DNA from: Sapria himalayana
Lineage: Eukaryota; Streptophyta; Magnoliopsida; Malpighiales; Rafflesiaceae
Length of the DNA: 64,000 nt
Direction of reading: 5' to 3'
NCBI GenBank assembly: GCA_029783825.1
Contig: JAREIK010008029.1
Span: 1 to 64,000 of the forward strand
The translations under genes and the position numbers were made by a program. A model generated the notes under the pieces. That model was given only the letters and a program-made list of their open reading frames with translations. It did not search any database and was not told the origin of the DNA. Each line of letters opens with the position of its first letter. Position 1 is the stretch's first letter. Shown here in pieces: positions 54,606-64,000 of the stretch.

Positions 54606-54885
54606 TAAACACAAGCATGCGAGAAACTAAGATTGAATCAAAATTAACACATGATGATTCAGAAATAAGAAAACAGAAAATAAGGAGTAATATCCCGCAA
54701 GAGAGAGAGAGGGCATTGGAGACTATTAGAAAAATGAGCAAAAGCCTGGAAAAAAATTCAACTATTAAGCACAATAGAACAAGCCCCACCAAGTTCAATC
54801 AAACCCCCAAGAAACACGAAAAAACATGTTAACAAGAAATATGATTTGAAGTACACGACTAGAGCACAAGCAAAGTTCACTTGAA

Positions 54886-56118
54886 ATGTTTAATAGCTTA
54901 TATTGGAATTTAAGAGGAGTGGCGAACTCGCCTACTTTAAATAGACTAAGAAGATTAATTAAAATATATAAAATTAAGATAGTCATTCTAGCTGAACCAA
55001 TGGTAAATAAAGATCAGATAGATAAATATAGGAATGCTCTTGGTCTTGAAAAAGGCTTTTTCAAACATAAATGGTAAATTATGGATCTTGTGGAAAAGAT
55101 CGATGGATATTGAAATTATAGCAGAAGCTGAGTAGATTATAAGCTTTAAATTAAGAAGCCTTCAAGACCCAATTATATATACCTGTGGTGTATGCAAGCA
55201 ATGCTAAGGAAGAAAGAAAAGCCCCATGGAAGGAGATGGAAAAAATAGCAGCATTAAATTCTCCATGGATTTAATTGGAGGAGACTTCAATATAATTAGA
55301 AATGCTAACGAAAAAAGAGGAGGAAGACCTCCTGACCAAATAGCATTAGCTCATTTTAATGAGGCAATTTCAAGAGCAAATCTAATGGAAGCAGACTTCC
55401 TAGGTTCTAATTTTACATGGTGCAACAACTAGAAAAGGAGGAAAGCGATCTGGTCTAGGCTAGATTGAGTCCTACTTAACACTAAATGGGTGGACAAGAT
55501 TGGTGGAATAAAGGTCAGGCATCTCAACAGAACATGCTCGGATCATAACCCTTTGCTTATAACATTTGAAAATAGTGAAGGGAAACATAAAGGATTTATG
55601 TTTCAAAATATGTGGGGAATGCATAAAGGGTATGATGGCATAGTAAAGGAATCATGGGAAAAACATGTTTCAGGTAATCCTTTGCAAATTTTAATGAAGA
55701 AATTACGTAACTTAAGGCAGGCATTAAGCAAATGGAACAATGAGATTTTTGGAAAAATCAATAAAAATATTCAGGAATTGGAACAGGAAGTGTCTACCTT
55801 AGAAATGAAGTTTGATCAAAAAGATGATAGCTCAAGTATCCAGCTGAACAAGGCCAAAGCTGAATTAAGACTGAGAATGCATATGGAAGAAGTTTTTTGG
55901 AAGCAAAGGGCGAGAATCAAGTGGTTAAAATATGGAGATAAAAATACAAAATTCTTTAATGTAATGGTCAAAGTAAGAATACAAAAACAAAAAATAAAAG
56001 GGTTAAAAGCATCTAATGGTAAATGGTTAGATAAAGAAGAGGATATAAAAAATGAATTAGAAGAATATTTCAAAAATTTATTATATAAGCCATTTACTCC
56101 GAGAAAAAACACATTAAT
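54886..56118 (+). pseudogene. LINE ORF2 5' part: AP-type endonuclease and linker to RT (broken)
   Basis: The frame starting at 54886 gives LYWNLRGVANSPTLNRLRRL and AEPMV (endonuclease N and E positions). A break lies between 55077 and 55226. Then come GGDFNIIRNANEKRGG (GDFN motif), ADFLGSNFTWCNN, two in-frame stops near 55430-55470, and the terminal SDHNPLLITF motif at about 55535. The linker carries WKQRARIKWLKYGDKNTKFF and GKWLDKEEDIKNELEEYFKN, the usual stretch before plant LINE RT. Homology ends at about 56118, where CTAT repeat begins and artificially extends the frame. The endonuclease nicks the target to prime reverse transcription. This is the inverted 5' half of the LINE at 49533-56118. 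Confidence 0.87.
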
Positions 56119-56150
56119 CTGTCTATTTGTCTATCTATCTAATTATCTAT

Positions 56151-56181
<31 letters not shown>

Positions 56182-57747
56182 TTGTCTGTTTTTCTATCTA
56201 TTTTTCTCTTTATATATCTATATGTCTATATGTTTATCTATCTATCTATGTTTTTGTCTATATGTATATCTATCTATTTATCTATCTTTCATTCTATCTA
56301 TCTAAATATGTAATAGTCAATCAGTCAATCAGTCAATCTGTGTATCTATCAATCTATCTATTTGTCTATCCATTTATCTGTCTATTTGCCTCTATGTTTA
56401 TCTATCGATTACTCTATCTATCTATCTATATGTTGGTATGTCTATCTATGTATCTGTTAGCCTATTTATCTGTCTATCGATCAATCAATTTGTTAATGTT
56501 TCTATCTATCAATGGTCTATCTAACTATCCATTAATCTATATATCTATTTGTCTAATGATCGATCGATCTATCTATCTATATGCCTATTTGTCTATTTGG
56601 ATATCTTTCTATCTGTCTATCTATCTATCTAACTATCTATCTTTCTTTCTTTATATTTGTCTATCTGTCTATCTTTTTATCTTTCTATCTATTTATATAT
56701 CTAATATTCTATCTGTCTTTCTATCTATGTGTCTATATGTCTGTCAATCTATTTGTATAGTTATCTTTTTGTCTATCTTCCTATCCATCATTCTATCTAT
56801 CTATCTATATATATCTCTATCTATCAGTAGTATCTATCTATCTGTATATCTATCTAATTGTCTATCTATCTATCTATCTATATATCAATATATCAATCTA
56901 TCAATCTATCAATGAATCAACCAAACTATCTATCTATCTATCTTTTTATCTCTATATCTATTTTTCTATATATCTACATATCAATCTATCGAATTATCTA
57001 TTTATCTATATTTTAATATATCTATCTATCTATTTATCTTTCTTTTTACCTATTTATCTATATTTCTATTTATCAATTTGGCTATTTCTCTATCTATCAA
57101 TATTTTTATCTTTCTATTTTTTTATCTATCTACCTATATATGTGTCTATAAGTCTATCAGTCTATTTATTTATATATTTATCTGTCTATCTATCTATCTA
57201 TTTATCTGTCTATATATCTCTCTTTCTATCTATTTATTTGCCTGATTATCTAGTTCTCAATCTATCTACCTATCTACCTATCTCCCTAACTACCCATCTA
57301 CTTGCCAACCTGTATACCTTTCTGCTTATTTATTTATCTATCTATCTATCTGGCTGATATGTCTATCTGCCTATCTAACCCTTTCTATCTAGCTTTCTGT
57401 CTATCTATCTGTCTATCTGCCTACCTGTCTGTCTGTCTATCTATCTGTCTATATGTTTATTTATCTGTTTATATAACTATCTATTTATCTACTTATCTAT
57501 CTATCTAACTAACTATCTAACTATTTATCTATCTATCTATCTGTCTATCTACCTTTCTACTTATATACCTAACTACATATCTACTTTTCTACTTGTCTAC
57601 TTATCTACCTAACTACCTATCTACTTGTCTACTGATATACCTATCTGTCTATCTGTTTATATATCTATTTATCTATCTATCTATTTATCTATCTGTCTAT
57701 ATATCTATCTATTTATCTTTCAATCAATCTGTCTATCTCTCTATCTA
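56119..57747 (-). repeat. Imperfect (CTAT)n array, block V
   Basis: CTAT repeat between the two LINEs, with a CTAC/CTTG-rich patch near 57260-57320 and 57550-57640 like that of block III. It runs directly into the A-tail of the next LINE. Confidence 0.96.
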
Positions 57748-59118
57748 TTTTTTTTTTAAATAAGTGTTATTTATTAGTTATAACCCTCTCTTTTGGCGGA
57801 GGAATACCATTTTTACAAACTAACATCTACCCTTATCCCTATTACACCCTATATATAAGAAGAACTATTTAGATCAAACTAAGTGTATAAATTTAAATGG
57901 AAATGTTTTTGAGGTATCTCCCTTTAAGTTTTGAGACGTTAATTCTTTCTAATGAAACCATGGCTGAATCTTTATTCGTATAGTAAATATAAGTGCAGTC
58001 TTTTTCAAGAATCCATGTCTCTTCCACGTCTTGTAAGATGAGACCTTTGATTTGGAATTCTTCTTGTGATGTTACTCTTTGAAAGGTGCTGGAATGCTAT
58101 CTCTTTTTTTTTGAGTATCCCGCCTTAAAAATCAGCATTGCATCTTTTAAATTCTGCTTTGCAATAAATATTCCGCCAGATGTGCTTGATAATCAGCAGC
58201 TCTTAACTTTTCTGCTTAACCAACAAACATTCCAGCCAGAAAAAACTAAAAATTTCAGCAGCAGACTCCCTCCTTAAGCTGTAAGAATTCCCTGCTTGGC
58301 TGCCTCCTTCCTTGCTTTTTAGGCTTCGAACTTCCTTTACTCCACTGTAGCTTCTTTACATGAATTACATACTTAGCACATCTCTACTAAAAATTTACAG
58401 ACTTCCAGCTTTTCTAAAATAACACAGACCTCATAAAAACAGCATCTACTTAAATCAAATAACACAGACTTCCAGATAAAAAACAGACTCCATACACCTA
58501 TAATAAGAAAAACTAAAAGACAGCAGGTACTAGGTCCAGCTTTATGACTTGGTTACCTGCAAGAAAGAGCTACATGCATATATATAATCTAGTCTATTAT
58601 TAAATACCCCGTCTTGCTCCTTCGAATTAGCCCTGCAATGTTACTGAACTTTTTTTTTTTAAAGCTGTAAACAGAAGCTGTACTGTAATTTTGAGCCCCC
58701 TGCAGTGTTATTGTTTTTTAATAATTAACCTGCAGTACATGAAAGTATAATTCTGTTTTAATGAGCAAAAAAAATATCCCTAAACCTGCAGAAAGTTCAT
58801 ATCTGTTTTTAAAACAGAAACGTTGCTTACTAAAGCTTGCCATATTACTGTATTTTTTGAGCCCCCTAAACCTGCAATCTTACCAAGCTGTACTACAATG
58901 TATCCCAACCATCATAACAACATCCCTCAGGACCAGGATGAGGCTATGAAGATATGAATTTTAATCTGTTTCAGCATCATACATAGAATACCAGAATAAA
59001 CACAAGAAAATCCTTGTAACTAAAAATTATTATTTTTAATTTTTCTAATATAAGGAAAATCCATGCTATCTAATTTTATAATACCAAAATACTTTTTTGG
59101 TAAATTATTTTCTTTATA
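57748..59118 (-). other. LINE 3' UTR and A-tail
   Basis: About 1.37 kb of non-coding DNA lies between the ORF2 stop and the A-tail, with several pyrimidine-rich and CTGCAG-containing stretches. The distal end (ACCCTCTCTTTTGGCGG, GGAATACCATTTTTACAAAC on the + strand) is conserved with 49545-49600. Confidence 0.8.
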
Positions 59119-61671
59119 CTAGTGATCTCCTCTCTTCCTACCATCTTTAGATAATGCATCTGCCAAAGCGTTAGCTTCTCTAAAGATGTGTTTTATAGTA
59201 AAATCTAATGAATTTATGTCATGCAGAATTTCTTCTATCTCATTTTCGTATTTCCACATAATTGACTGTGTTTTAATTAGATTTACAACTATTTTTGAAT
59301 CAATTTGAATATCTACATTCTTGATATCTAAGTTTTTACATATTCTTATTCCTTCTTTTAGTACTAATATCTCTGCGTGTAAAGCCGACGATGCTTGTAA
59401 TCTTCTAGTGAAAGCTAAAATTAACTTCCCCCCCGAGTTTCTAATTGCTCCCCCTCCTCCAGCTTCCCCCATATCTTTATCGAAACTACCATCTGTATTT
59501 AAGGTAAACACACCTCTTGCAGGTTTTTCCCAATTTATGCTAATTGTTTTAAACTGCTTTAGTGGTTTTTCTTTTAGGTTCCAAAATTGTAAGGTATCCT
59601 TATCCATCTTTGAACCTTGTGTTTTTATAGGGCATATCTCTGAAATTTTTCTTGTTTCCTCTTTTATTTCTTTCCAGATATCTTCCACCATCATATGATA
59701 CCCTTCGAATCTACTTTTATTTCTAGCTTTCCAAATGCACCAAATGACTATTGGTGGAACATTGCTTTTAATCCATTTCTGTGCCATGCTAGGAACATTT
59801 GAATTACACCATTTTTTAAACCTGCAACTAAGATGGAGATGTTCATATTTTATCTGCAATTCTGATGCTAATCTTTTCCATATTTCTGCAGCTACTTTCC
59901 CTTCTGAAAATAGATGATCTAGTGTTTCAATCTCATTTAAGCAACATTCACATCTAGAAACTAGCTGAATACCTTTCTGCTTTAAGTTATTATCAATTGG
60001 GATAATATTAGATAGAACTTTCCACATAAAAGTTTTAACTTTTTGTGGATTGTCATTATTCCAAGCCCATTTAAATAATTTTTGTTCCTTTTTCTTTTTT
60101 CTTAAGACATTTTTCACTGTTTTAAGCGAAAATGTGCCCTCCGGAGATAAGGTCCATCTCCATCCTTTTTTCGTCTGTTTAGAGTAATTTTCCACTAACT
60201 CTCTTTGTTTAAGCATTTGATTCCAAACCTGTGAACTCCTACTTTTATTTTTTATTTTATTAATGTCATCCTTTATGCAGTACTTTGCCCTCATAAATTT
60301 TGACCATAAACTTTCATTTTCTTTTAAATTCCACCATCTCTTGCTAGCCCCTGCTTTGACTAAGTCAATGATGTTGACAAAGCCTAAACCAGCTTCTTGG
60401 AAAGGATAACATAAATCTCTCCATTTTTTCCAATGAAGTTTGTGTTTTCCCTCTTTTTTTCCCCACAAAAAATTGGCTAATTCTTTTTCAATTTCTTTTA
60501 TAAATTTGATTGAAGGCTGCGTGATCATAATATTATGCATTATTAAACTTTCTAAAACATATTTTATAAGAGTTATTCTGCCTCCCATACTTAGATATTC
60601 TACTTTCCATCCTGCAATTTTCTTTTTTAATTTATTTATTAGAAGCGCTAAATATTCTGTCTTAAACTTTCCTTCATATATCGGGCAACCTAGATAAATC
60701 ATTTCTCCTTTTTTGTGAGAGAAACCTGTGATATTTTTAATTCTATGTGATAATGCAGTTGAGGCTTTATAAGATATCATATATTGACATTTTCTTTTGT
60801 TTAATTTTTGACCTGTTTCTTCCTCCATGCATTTTAATAAATCTATCAAATTTCTTAATGATTTACTGCATCCATTAGTGAATATCATTACATCATCTGC
60901 ATATGCTAAACAACTTACCAGAGGTGTGTTTTTAGGCTGTCTAAAAGTACCTATAAGACCATTTAGCATTTTATTTTTAAGATTAACTATCAAGAGTTCT
61001 AGATAAATATTAAATAGTGATGGCGATAGCGGGTCGCCTTGTCTTAAACCTCTAACTGGCTTTATTTCCTTTCCTACTTTCCCATTTGTTATAATTCTAG
61101 CCCATGTGTTTGATATACATCTGTATATCAGATCTATCCATGTCTCAGAGAAACCCATTTTTCTCATCGTTGAACAAAGAATACTCCATTCAACTCTATC
61201 AAATGCTTTGGAAAGATCTAGCTTAATTAATACATTATTACCTCTTGTTTTAGTACCTATTTCTCTGCACATTTCTTTTGCCAAGCAGATATTATCCATA
61301 ATCAATCTATTTTTCATAAAACCAGTTTGTTCTTCAGAGATAATTTTAGGTAATATCAATGCTAATCTATTTTGCAGAATTTTGGTTAAAATTTTATATA
61401 TTGAATTACAAAGGCTAATTGGCCTAAAGTCCTCTCCTTTCTGTGGATTTTCCACTTTCGGAATGAGAATTAAATGAAAACTACCCCATTTCTTACCTAT
61501 ATCAGCTCCACAGAATATACTATTTATGGCTTTTTCTAAATCTTTTTTTATTATTTCCCAGCAAACCTGAAAGAAGCAATTGTTCCAACCATCTGGGCCA
61601 GCTGCACTGTCTTTATTCATACTAAAAATTGCATTTCTAATTTCTTCTTCTTCAGGGAATTTTGTTAACAT
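59119..61671 (-). CDS. LINE ORF2 protein, RT-zf-RVT-RNase H, 5'-truncated but stop-free
   Basis: 850 codons from the first Met; the frame is open further up to the truncation point at 61766, so the Met is not the original start. Reverse transcriptase: AAGPDGWNN (23-31), PKVENPQKGEDFRPISLCN (71-89), catalytic Asp in KAFDRVEW (155-162), RGLRQGDPLSPSLF (207-220), catalytic LAYADD (255-260), GQKLNKRKCQYM and YLGCPIYEG. Then zf-RVT (about 565-645) with PQKVKTFMWKVLSNIIPID and CECCLNEIETLDHLF. RNase H (about 720-850): TLNTDGSFDKDMG, HAEILVLKEG, QIDSKIVV and REANALADAL keep all four acidic residues. The endonuclease is absent because of truncation, so the copy cannot move by itself. No stop or frameshift was seen, which suggests a recent insertion. 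No promoter is evident; expression is doubtful. Confidence 0.93.
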   Translation of the reverse strand: MLTKFPEEEEIRNAIFSMNKDSAAGPDGWNNCFFQVCWEIIKKDLEKAINSIFCGADIGKKWGSFHLILIPKVENPQKGEDFRPISLCNSIYKILTKILQNRLALILPKIISEEQTGFMKNRLIMDNICLAKEMCREIGTKTRGNNVLIKLDLSKAFDRVEWSILCSTMRKMGFSETWIDLIYRCISNTWARIITNGKVGKEIKPVRGLRQGDPLSPSLFNIYLELLIVNLKNKMLNGLIGTFRQPKNTPLVSCLAYADDVMIFTNGCSKSLRNLIDLLKCMEEETGQKLNKRKCQYMISYKASTALSHRIKNITGFSHKKGEMIYLGCPIYEGKFKTEYLALLINKLKKKIAGWKVEYLSMGGRITLIKYVLESLIMHNIMITQPSIKFIKEIEKELANFLWGKKEGKHKLHWKKWRDLCYPFQEAGLGFVNIIDLVKAGASKRWWNLKENESLWSKFMRAKYCIKDDINKIKNKSRSSQVWNQMLKQRELVENYSKQTKKGWRWTLSPEGTFSLKTVKNVLRKKKKEQKLFKWAWNNDNPQKVKTFMWKVLSNIIPIDNNLKQKGIQLVSRCECCLNEIETLDHLFSEGKVAAEIWKRLASELQIKYEHLHLSCRFKKWCNSNVPSMAQKWIKSNVPPIVIWCIWKARNKSRFEGYHMMVEDIWKEIKEETRKISEICPIKTQGSKMDKDTLQFWNLKEKPLKQFKTISINWEKPARGVFTLNTDGSFDKDMGEAGGGGAIRNSGGKLILAFTRRLQASSALHAEILVLKEGIRICKNLDIKNVDIQIDSKIVVNLIKTQSIMWKYENEIEEILHDINSLDFTIKHIFREANALADALSKDGRKRGDH

Positions 61672-61766
61672 ATTATTATCATCTGAAGAAATTTTATTCT
61701 CAATGTTTTGTATAAGTGTGTTGCCTTTTAGCTCTCTTATTCCACATAAATGATTCTCAAAAAACT

Positions 61767-61854
61767 GTCTATCTCTCTATCTATTTATCTCTCTTGCTAT
61801 CAATATGTCTATATGTATATCTATCTATCGATTTATCTATCTATCTATTTATTT
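61767..61854 (-). repeat. Short (CTAT)n segment between LINE and CACTA element
   Basis: About 88 bases of CTAT repeat remain between the LINE 5' junction and the CACTA terminus, so both inserted into the same array. Confidence 0.9.
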
Positions 61855-62285
61855 CACTACAAGAAATTATCTTTTTAGCTATAAAATTTTAATTAGAGAA
61901 ATAATCTCTAGCTAATTTGTGAGGAATTAGCTACGGAATTGTAAGAAAAGTTTGATTTTACATTAAATGACAAATTAATGATGGATATATGACTGATTAT
62001 AGATGGAAATATTTTTTTGAAAATATCCCTAGCTAATATTGTCGTAGATTTTGGAACAAAGAATGAAGGCAAATTTAGTAATTACTTTAGAGATGGATTT
62101 TTCCTAGCAAATTAGCTCGAGAAAAAATCCTTCACTAAATCATTATTTGGAAATCTTTTTTTACAATTTTATATTAATAGCAAGCAATTAGTCCTAAAAT
62201 TATAATTTTCACAAAATATTCTTATTTCACTAGGGATATTTCCCTAGCTATTTTGCTCGGGATTATTTTAGTTGTTAATCTATAC
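61855..62285 (+). other. CACTA left terminus with sub-terminal motifs
   Basis: The terminus is followed by CTCTAGCTAATTTG, GAATTAGCTACGGAATTG, TCCCTAGCTAATATTG, TCCTAGCAAATTAGC and TTCCCTAGCTATTTTGC within 430 bases. These match the CTAGCTAA-type motifs at 8201-8530. Confidence 0.8.
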
Positions 62286-63246
62286 TTAATTATTTTTTAT
62301 TTGTTTTATATATTATTTGTTTTAATATTTGATGTAATTTTGTACATTAAATGTTTGTAATGGTTTATAGATGAGGGATCCTTTAAAAACACCTTCTCCT
62401 CATATAATTATAAAAATATGATATTATAAATAATAATTACAAAAATTTATAAATAAAATATAAATTTATATTAATAAAGTCTAAATTAACTATTAATAGG
62501 ATTATAAAATTTTAAAATATTTAAAAAATATATTTTATTTAATTAATAAACATATTTATATATTAGCATTAATAAAACATAAATAATTAATTCTATAATT
62601 ATAAATATTTTTAATTTTTTGAATTAATAAATGAATATACATTAACACTTGTATTAATAAAAACATTAAATTATTATTTGTATTATTATAATAAAAATAT
62701 TTACAAAAAATATGAAATAATAAATATATTAATAATAATAAAACTTAAAAAAATATTTTATGATTATAAGAATCTTTTAAAAAGATTTATAAAAATATTT
62801 GAATTAGTAAAAGAACACTTTAAGTGTTATAAAAAAATATCTCCATGTGCTTATTATAAGAACACTTCATGTATTTTTTTTACAGTTATATTACTGATGA
62901 TATTTCTTTGTATCCTATAAATACTTAAAATAAAATTTTTGCTCTATTACTACTTTTTAAAAGCACTACCAAACTAATCCTAAGTTTATTTGAATTCAAG
63001 TTTTATTTTTGCCCCTACTAAAGTTTATAAGAATTAAACCATTGTATAAGATATTTAATATTAGCTTTTTAAATTCCATTCTTATTAAAATAATAAATTC
63101 ATCTTTTTTTATGATCTTCTTAGTTAAGCAAATTTAGGATTTTTATAAATTATAAAATATATCATATAATATGGAATTTTATGCCATAAATGTATTTCAT
63201 ATTATATTCATAAGAATATTTTGAAGTCATTAATTTTTATAACCAT

Positions 63247-63277
<31 letters not shown>

Positions 63278-63480
63278 CTTTTTTATAATTTCAAATTATT
63301 TTTTCTCTTTATGAATTACTATTAAAAATTTATTCATATATTATAAAAAATTAAAATCTTATAAATTTTGTATGGTTATAGATTTATACAATTAATAATG
63401 GTTATATGAAATAATAGATTTTTTTTCAATAATACGAAATAATATTAAAATTTGATTACTGATTAATAATTTTAAAGGTT
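62286..63480. other. AT-rich CACTA interior
   Basis: Very AT-rich and without genes. It contains the words shared with 28400-29590 (GGTTTATAGATGAGGGATCC at about 62364; CTACTAAAGTTTATAAGAAT at about 63018) and an AT tract at 63247-63274. Confidence 0.7.
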
Positions 63481-63906
63481 ATTTTGTATGGGCAAGAAGG
63501 GACAACATTTCCTATGTACCATTTTCATGATGAGATCTTTCCCCTTGACTGTTGGCTTTAGGAAGGAGCTTTCAAATCCACCCACAGACTAAATATCAAA
63601 CCTCCAATTCTCCAATTATAGCGATTGTCTGTACGGATGATGCCGTGCTCCAGTTTGTTGATTTTATAGTTTTTCCTTAATTCCTTCGTCATCCATAACT
63701 AGAAATTTCAGTTTTATGGGATATCCCACTCATATTTCATGCATTTACTTATCTTTCACATGTTGCCTTGATGTCTCATCCTAATACTACATATAGATAA
63801 TAGATATATATAATTGTAATTTTTTTGTAATATTGCTATTATACTGTGTATCTTCATGACAGACAGTCGCTTCTTGATTTTGTTGTTGAATTTGTGTATG
63901 TGATAG
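63481..63906. other. Low-repeat stretch, possibly intronic
   Basis: From about 63481 the composition becomes more ordinary and no longer matches the other CACTA end. No coding frame was recognised. A pyrimidine/T-rich stretch and an AG lie just before 63907, as at the end of an intron. Confidence 0.35.
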
Positions 63907-64000
63907 GTGGTGGAGAAAGAATGTGAATCATGTGGGAAGATGGACGAGTTAGATTCTTTTGAGATTGAAGGAGGAGAAAGAAAGAGTGAGGTGCTTCAAA
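63907..64000 (+). CDS. Putative exon start, cut by the window edge, unknown protein
   Basis: After TTGTGTATGTGATAG an open frame begins that reads VVEKECESCGKMDELDSFEI and then EGGERKSEVLQ to the edge. Codon use and base composition are unlike the AT-rich surroundings, and a Cys-x2-Cys pair is present. I do not recognise the protein. It could be a host gene, or a gene fragment captured by the CACTA element. An upstream exon was not found, so the exon call rests on composition and one acceptor-like AG. Confidence 0.25.
   Translation, partial: MVEKECESCGKMDELDSFEIEGGERKSEVLQ

Larger units (their letters stand above)
49533..56118 (-). mobile_element. Near full-length plant L1-type LINE with inverted 5' half (twin-primed)
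   Basis: The 3' half (49533-53268) lies on the minus strand: RT core, zf-RVT, RNase H, 3' UTR and a short A-tail at 49539-49533. The 5' half (53271-56118) lies on the + strand: 5' UTR, ORF1, endonuclease and the beginning of the RT region. The + part stops at KNTLI of ORF2 and the minus part begins about ten residues later in the same protein (APSSMQVSENDNK), judged against the LINE at 57748. So the two halves together make one element, broken once near the start of RT with the 5' part flipped. This is the product known as twin priming for L1 elements. Both outer ends abut CTAT repeat. About 6.6 kb. Confidence 0.82.
57748..61766 (-). mobile_element. 5'-truncated plant L1-type LINE with intact RT-RNase H frame
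   Basis: The A-tail is the ten-T run at 57748-57757, and the 3' UTR end is shared with the LINE at 49533. The element is truncated at the start of the RT region (QFFENHLCGIRELKGNTLI), so it lacks ORF1 and the endonuclease. Both ends join CTAT repeat directly. Protein divergence from the other LINE in the window shows a different copy and probably a different subfamily, inserted independently. Confidence 0.92.
61855..64000 (+). mobile_element. CACTA element, one end only, running off the window
   Basis: It starts with CACTACAAGAAATTATC, the standard plant CACTA terminus, directly after CTAT repeat. The first 1.3 kb matches in order the reverse complement of 28400-29672, so it is the same family as the large element at 8201. 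By that comparison this is the end upstream of the transposase, whose gene would be expected further right, beyond the window. The right end is not in view. Confidence 0.75.

Noticed and set aside
49533..56118. Two independent LINE insertions head to head
   Set aside because: The ORF2 break points of the two halves are nearly adjacent and the content is complementary, which one inverted insertion explains better.

Overview
The window looks like plant nuclear DNA, very AT-rich and almost entirely repetitive. The evidence is the transposon families it carries: L1-type LINEs whose ORF1 is a DUF4283 protein with a CCHC zinc knuckle and whose ORF2 ends in zf-RVT and RNase H domains; a CACTA (En/Spm) transposon with a TNP2-type transposase followed by a Transposase_24-type gene; a Ty1/Copia gag remnant; and a retrocopy of an ARF small GTPase mRNA. 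The species cannot be named from this. No intact host gene was recognised. The only long intact reading frame with a recognisable protein is ORF2 of one LINE (59119-61766, minus strand).

The substrate of the region is a huge imperfect tetranucleotide array, about 27 kb in total. It reads GATA on the + strand at 1-8200, 29673-40412 and 40961-41880, then switches strand at about 41880 and reads CTAT at 41881-44285, 46003-49532, 56119-57747 and 61767-61854. Everything else sits in it as an insertion. Inside the 29.7-40.4 kb block the array is organised in larger direct duplications (offsets of about 1.26 kb and 4.2-5.1 kb), so it did not grow only by slippage of the 4-bp unit.

Insertions from left to right. 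(1) 8201-29672: a decayed CACTA element of about 21.5 kb, transposase genes on the minus strand, left terminus preserved, right terminus lost. It holds two polypurine tracts, an 820-bp T-rich A/T tract, a GC-rich triplet minisatellite, a tandem array of a ~540-bp AT-rich unit, an ARF retrocopy with a 17-bp target-site duplication inside that array, and a Copia LTR/PBS/gag remnant. (2) 40413-40930: a small unclassified island. (3) 44286-46002: the right end of a second CACTA family plus a dispersed copy of the AT-rich unit. (4) 49533-56118: one LINE insertion whose 5' half is inverted, as expected of twin priming. (5) 57748-61766: a 5'-truncated LINE with an intact RT-RNase H frame. (6) 61855 to the window end: the start of another CACTA element related to element 1, possibly with a captured gene fragment at the right edge.

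Many long open frames in the window are artefacts: the TATC strand has no stop codon in any frame and always reads as a Tyr-Leu-Ser-Ile repeat. The points most worth a second look are the 5'-inverted LINE, the shared orientation of two diverged LINEs relative to the GATA array, the strand switch and higher-order structure of the array, and the ARF retrocopy.
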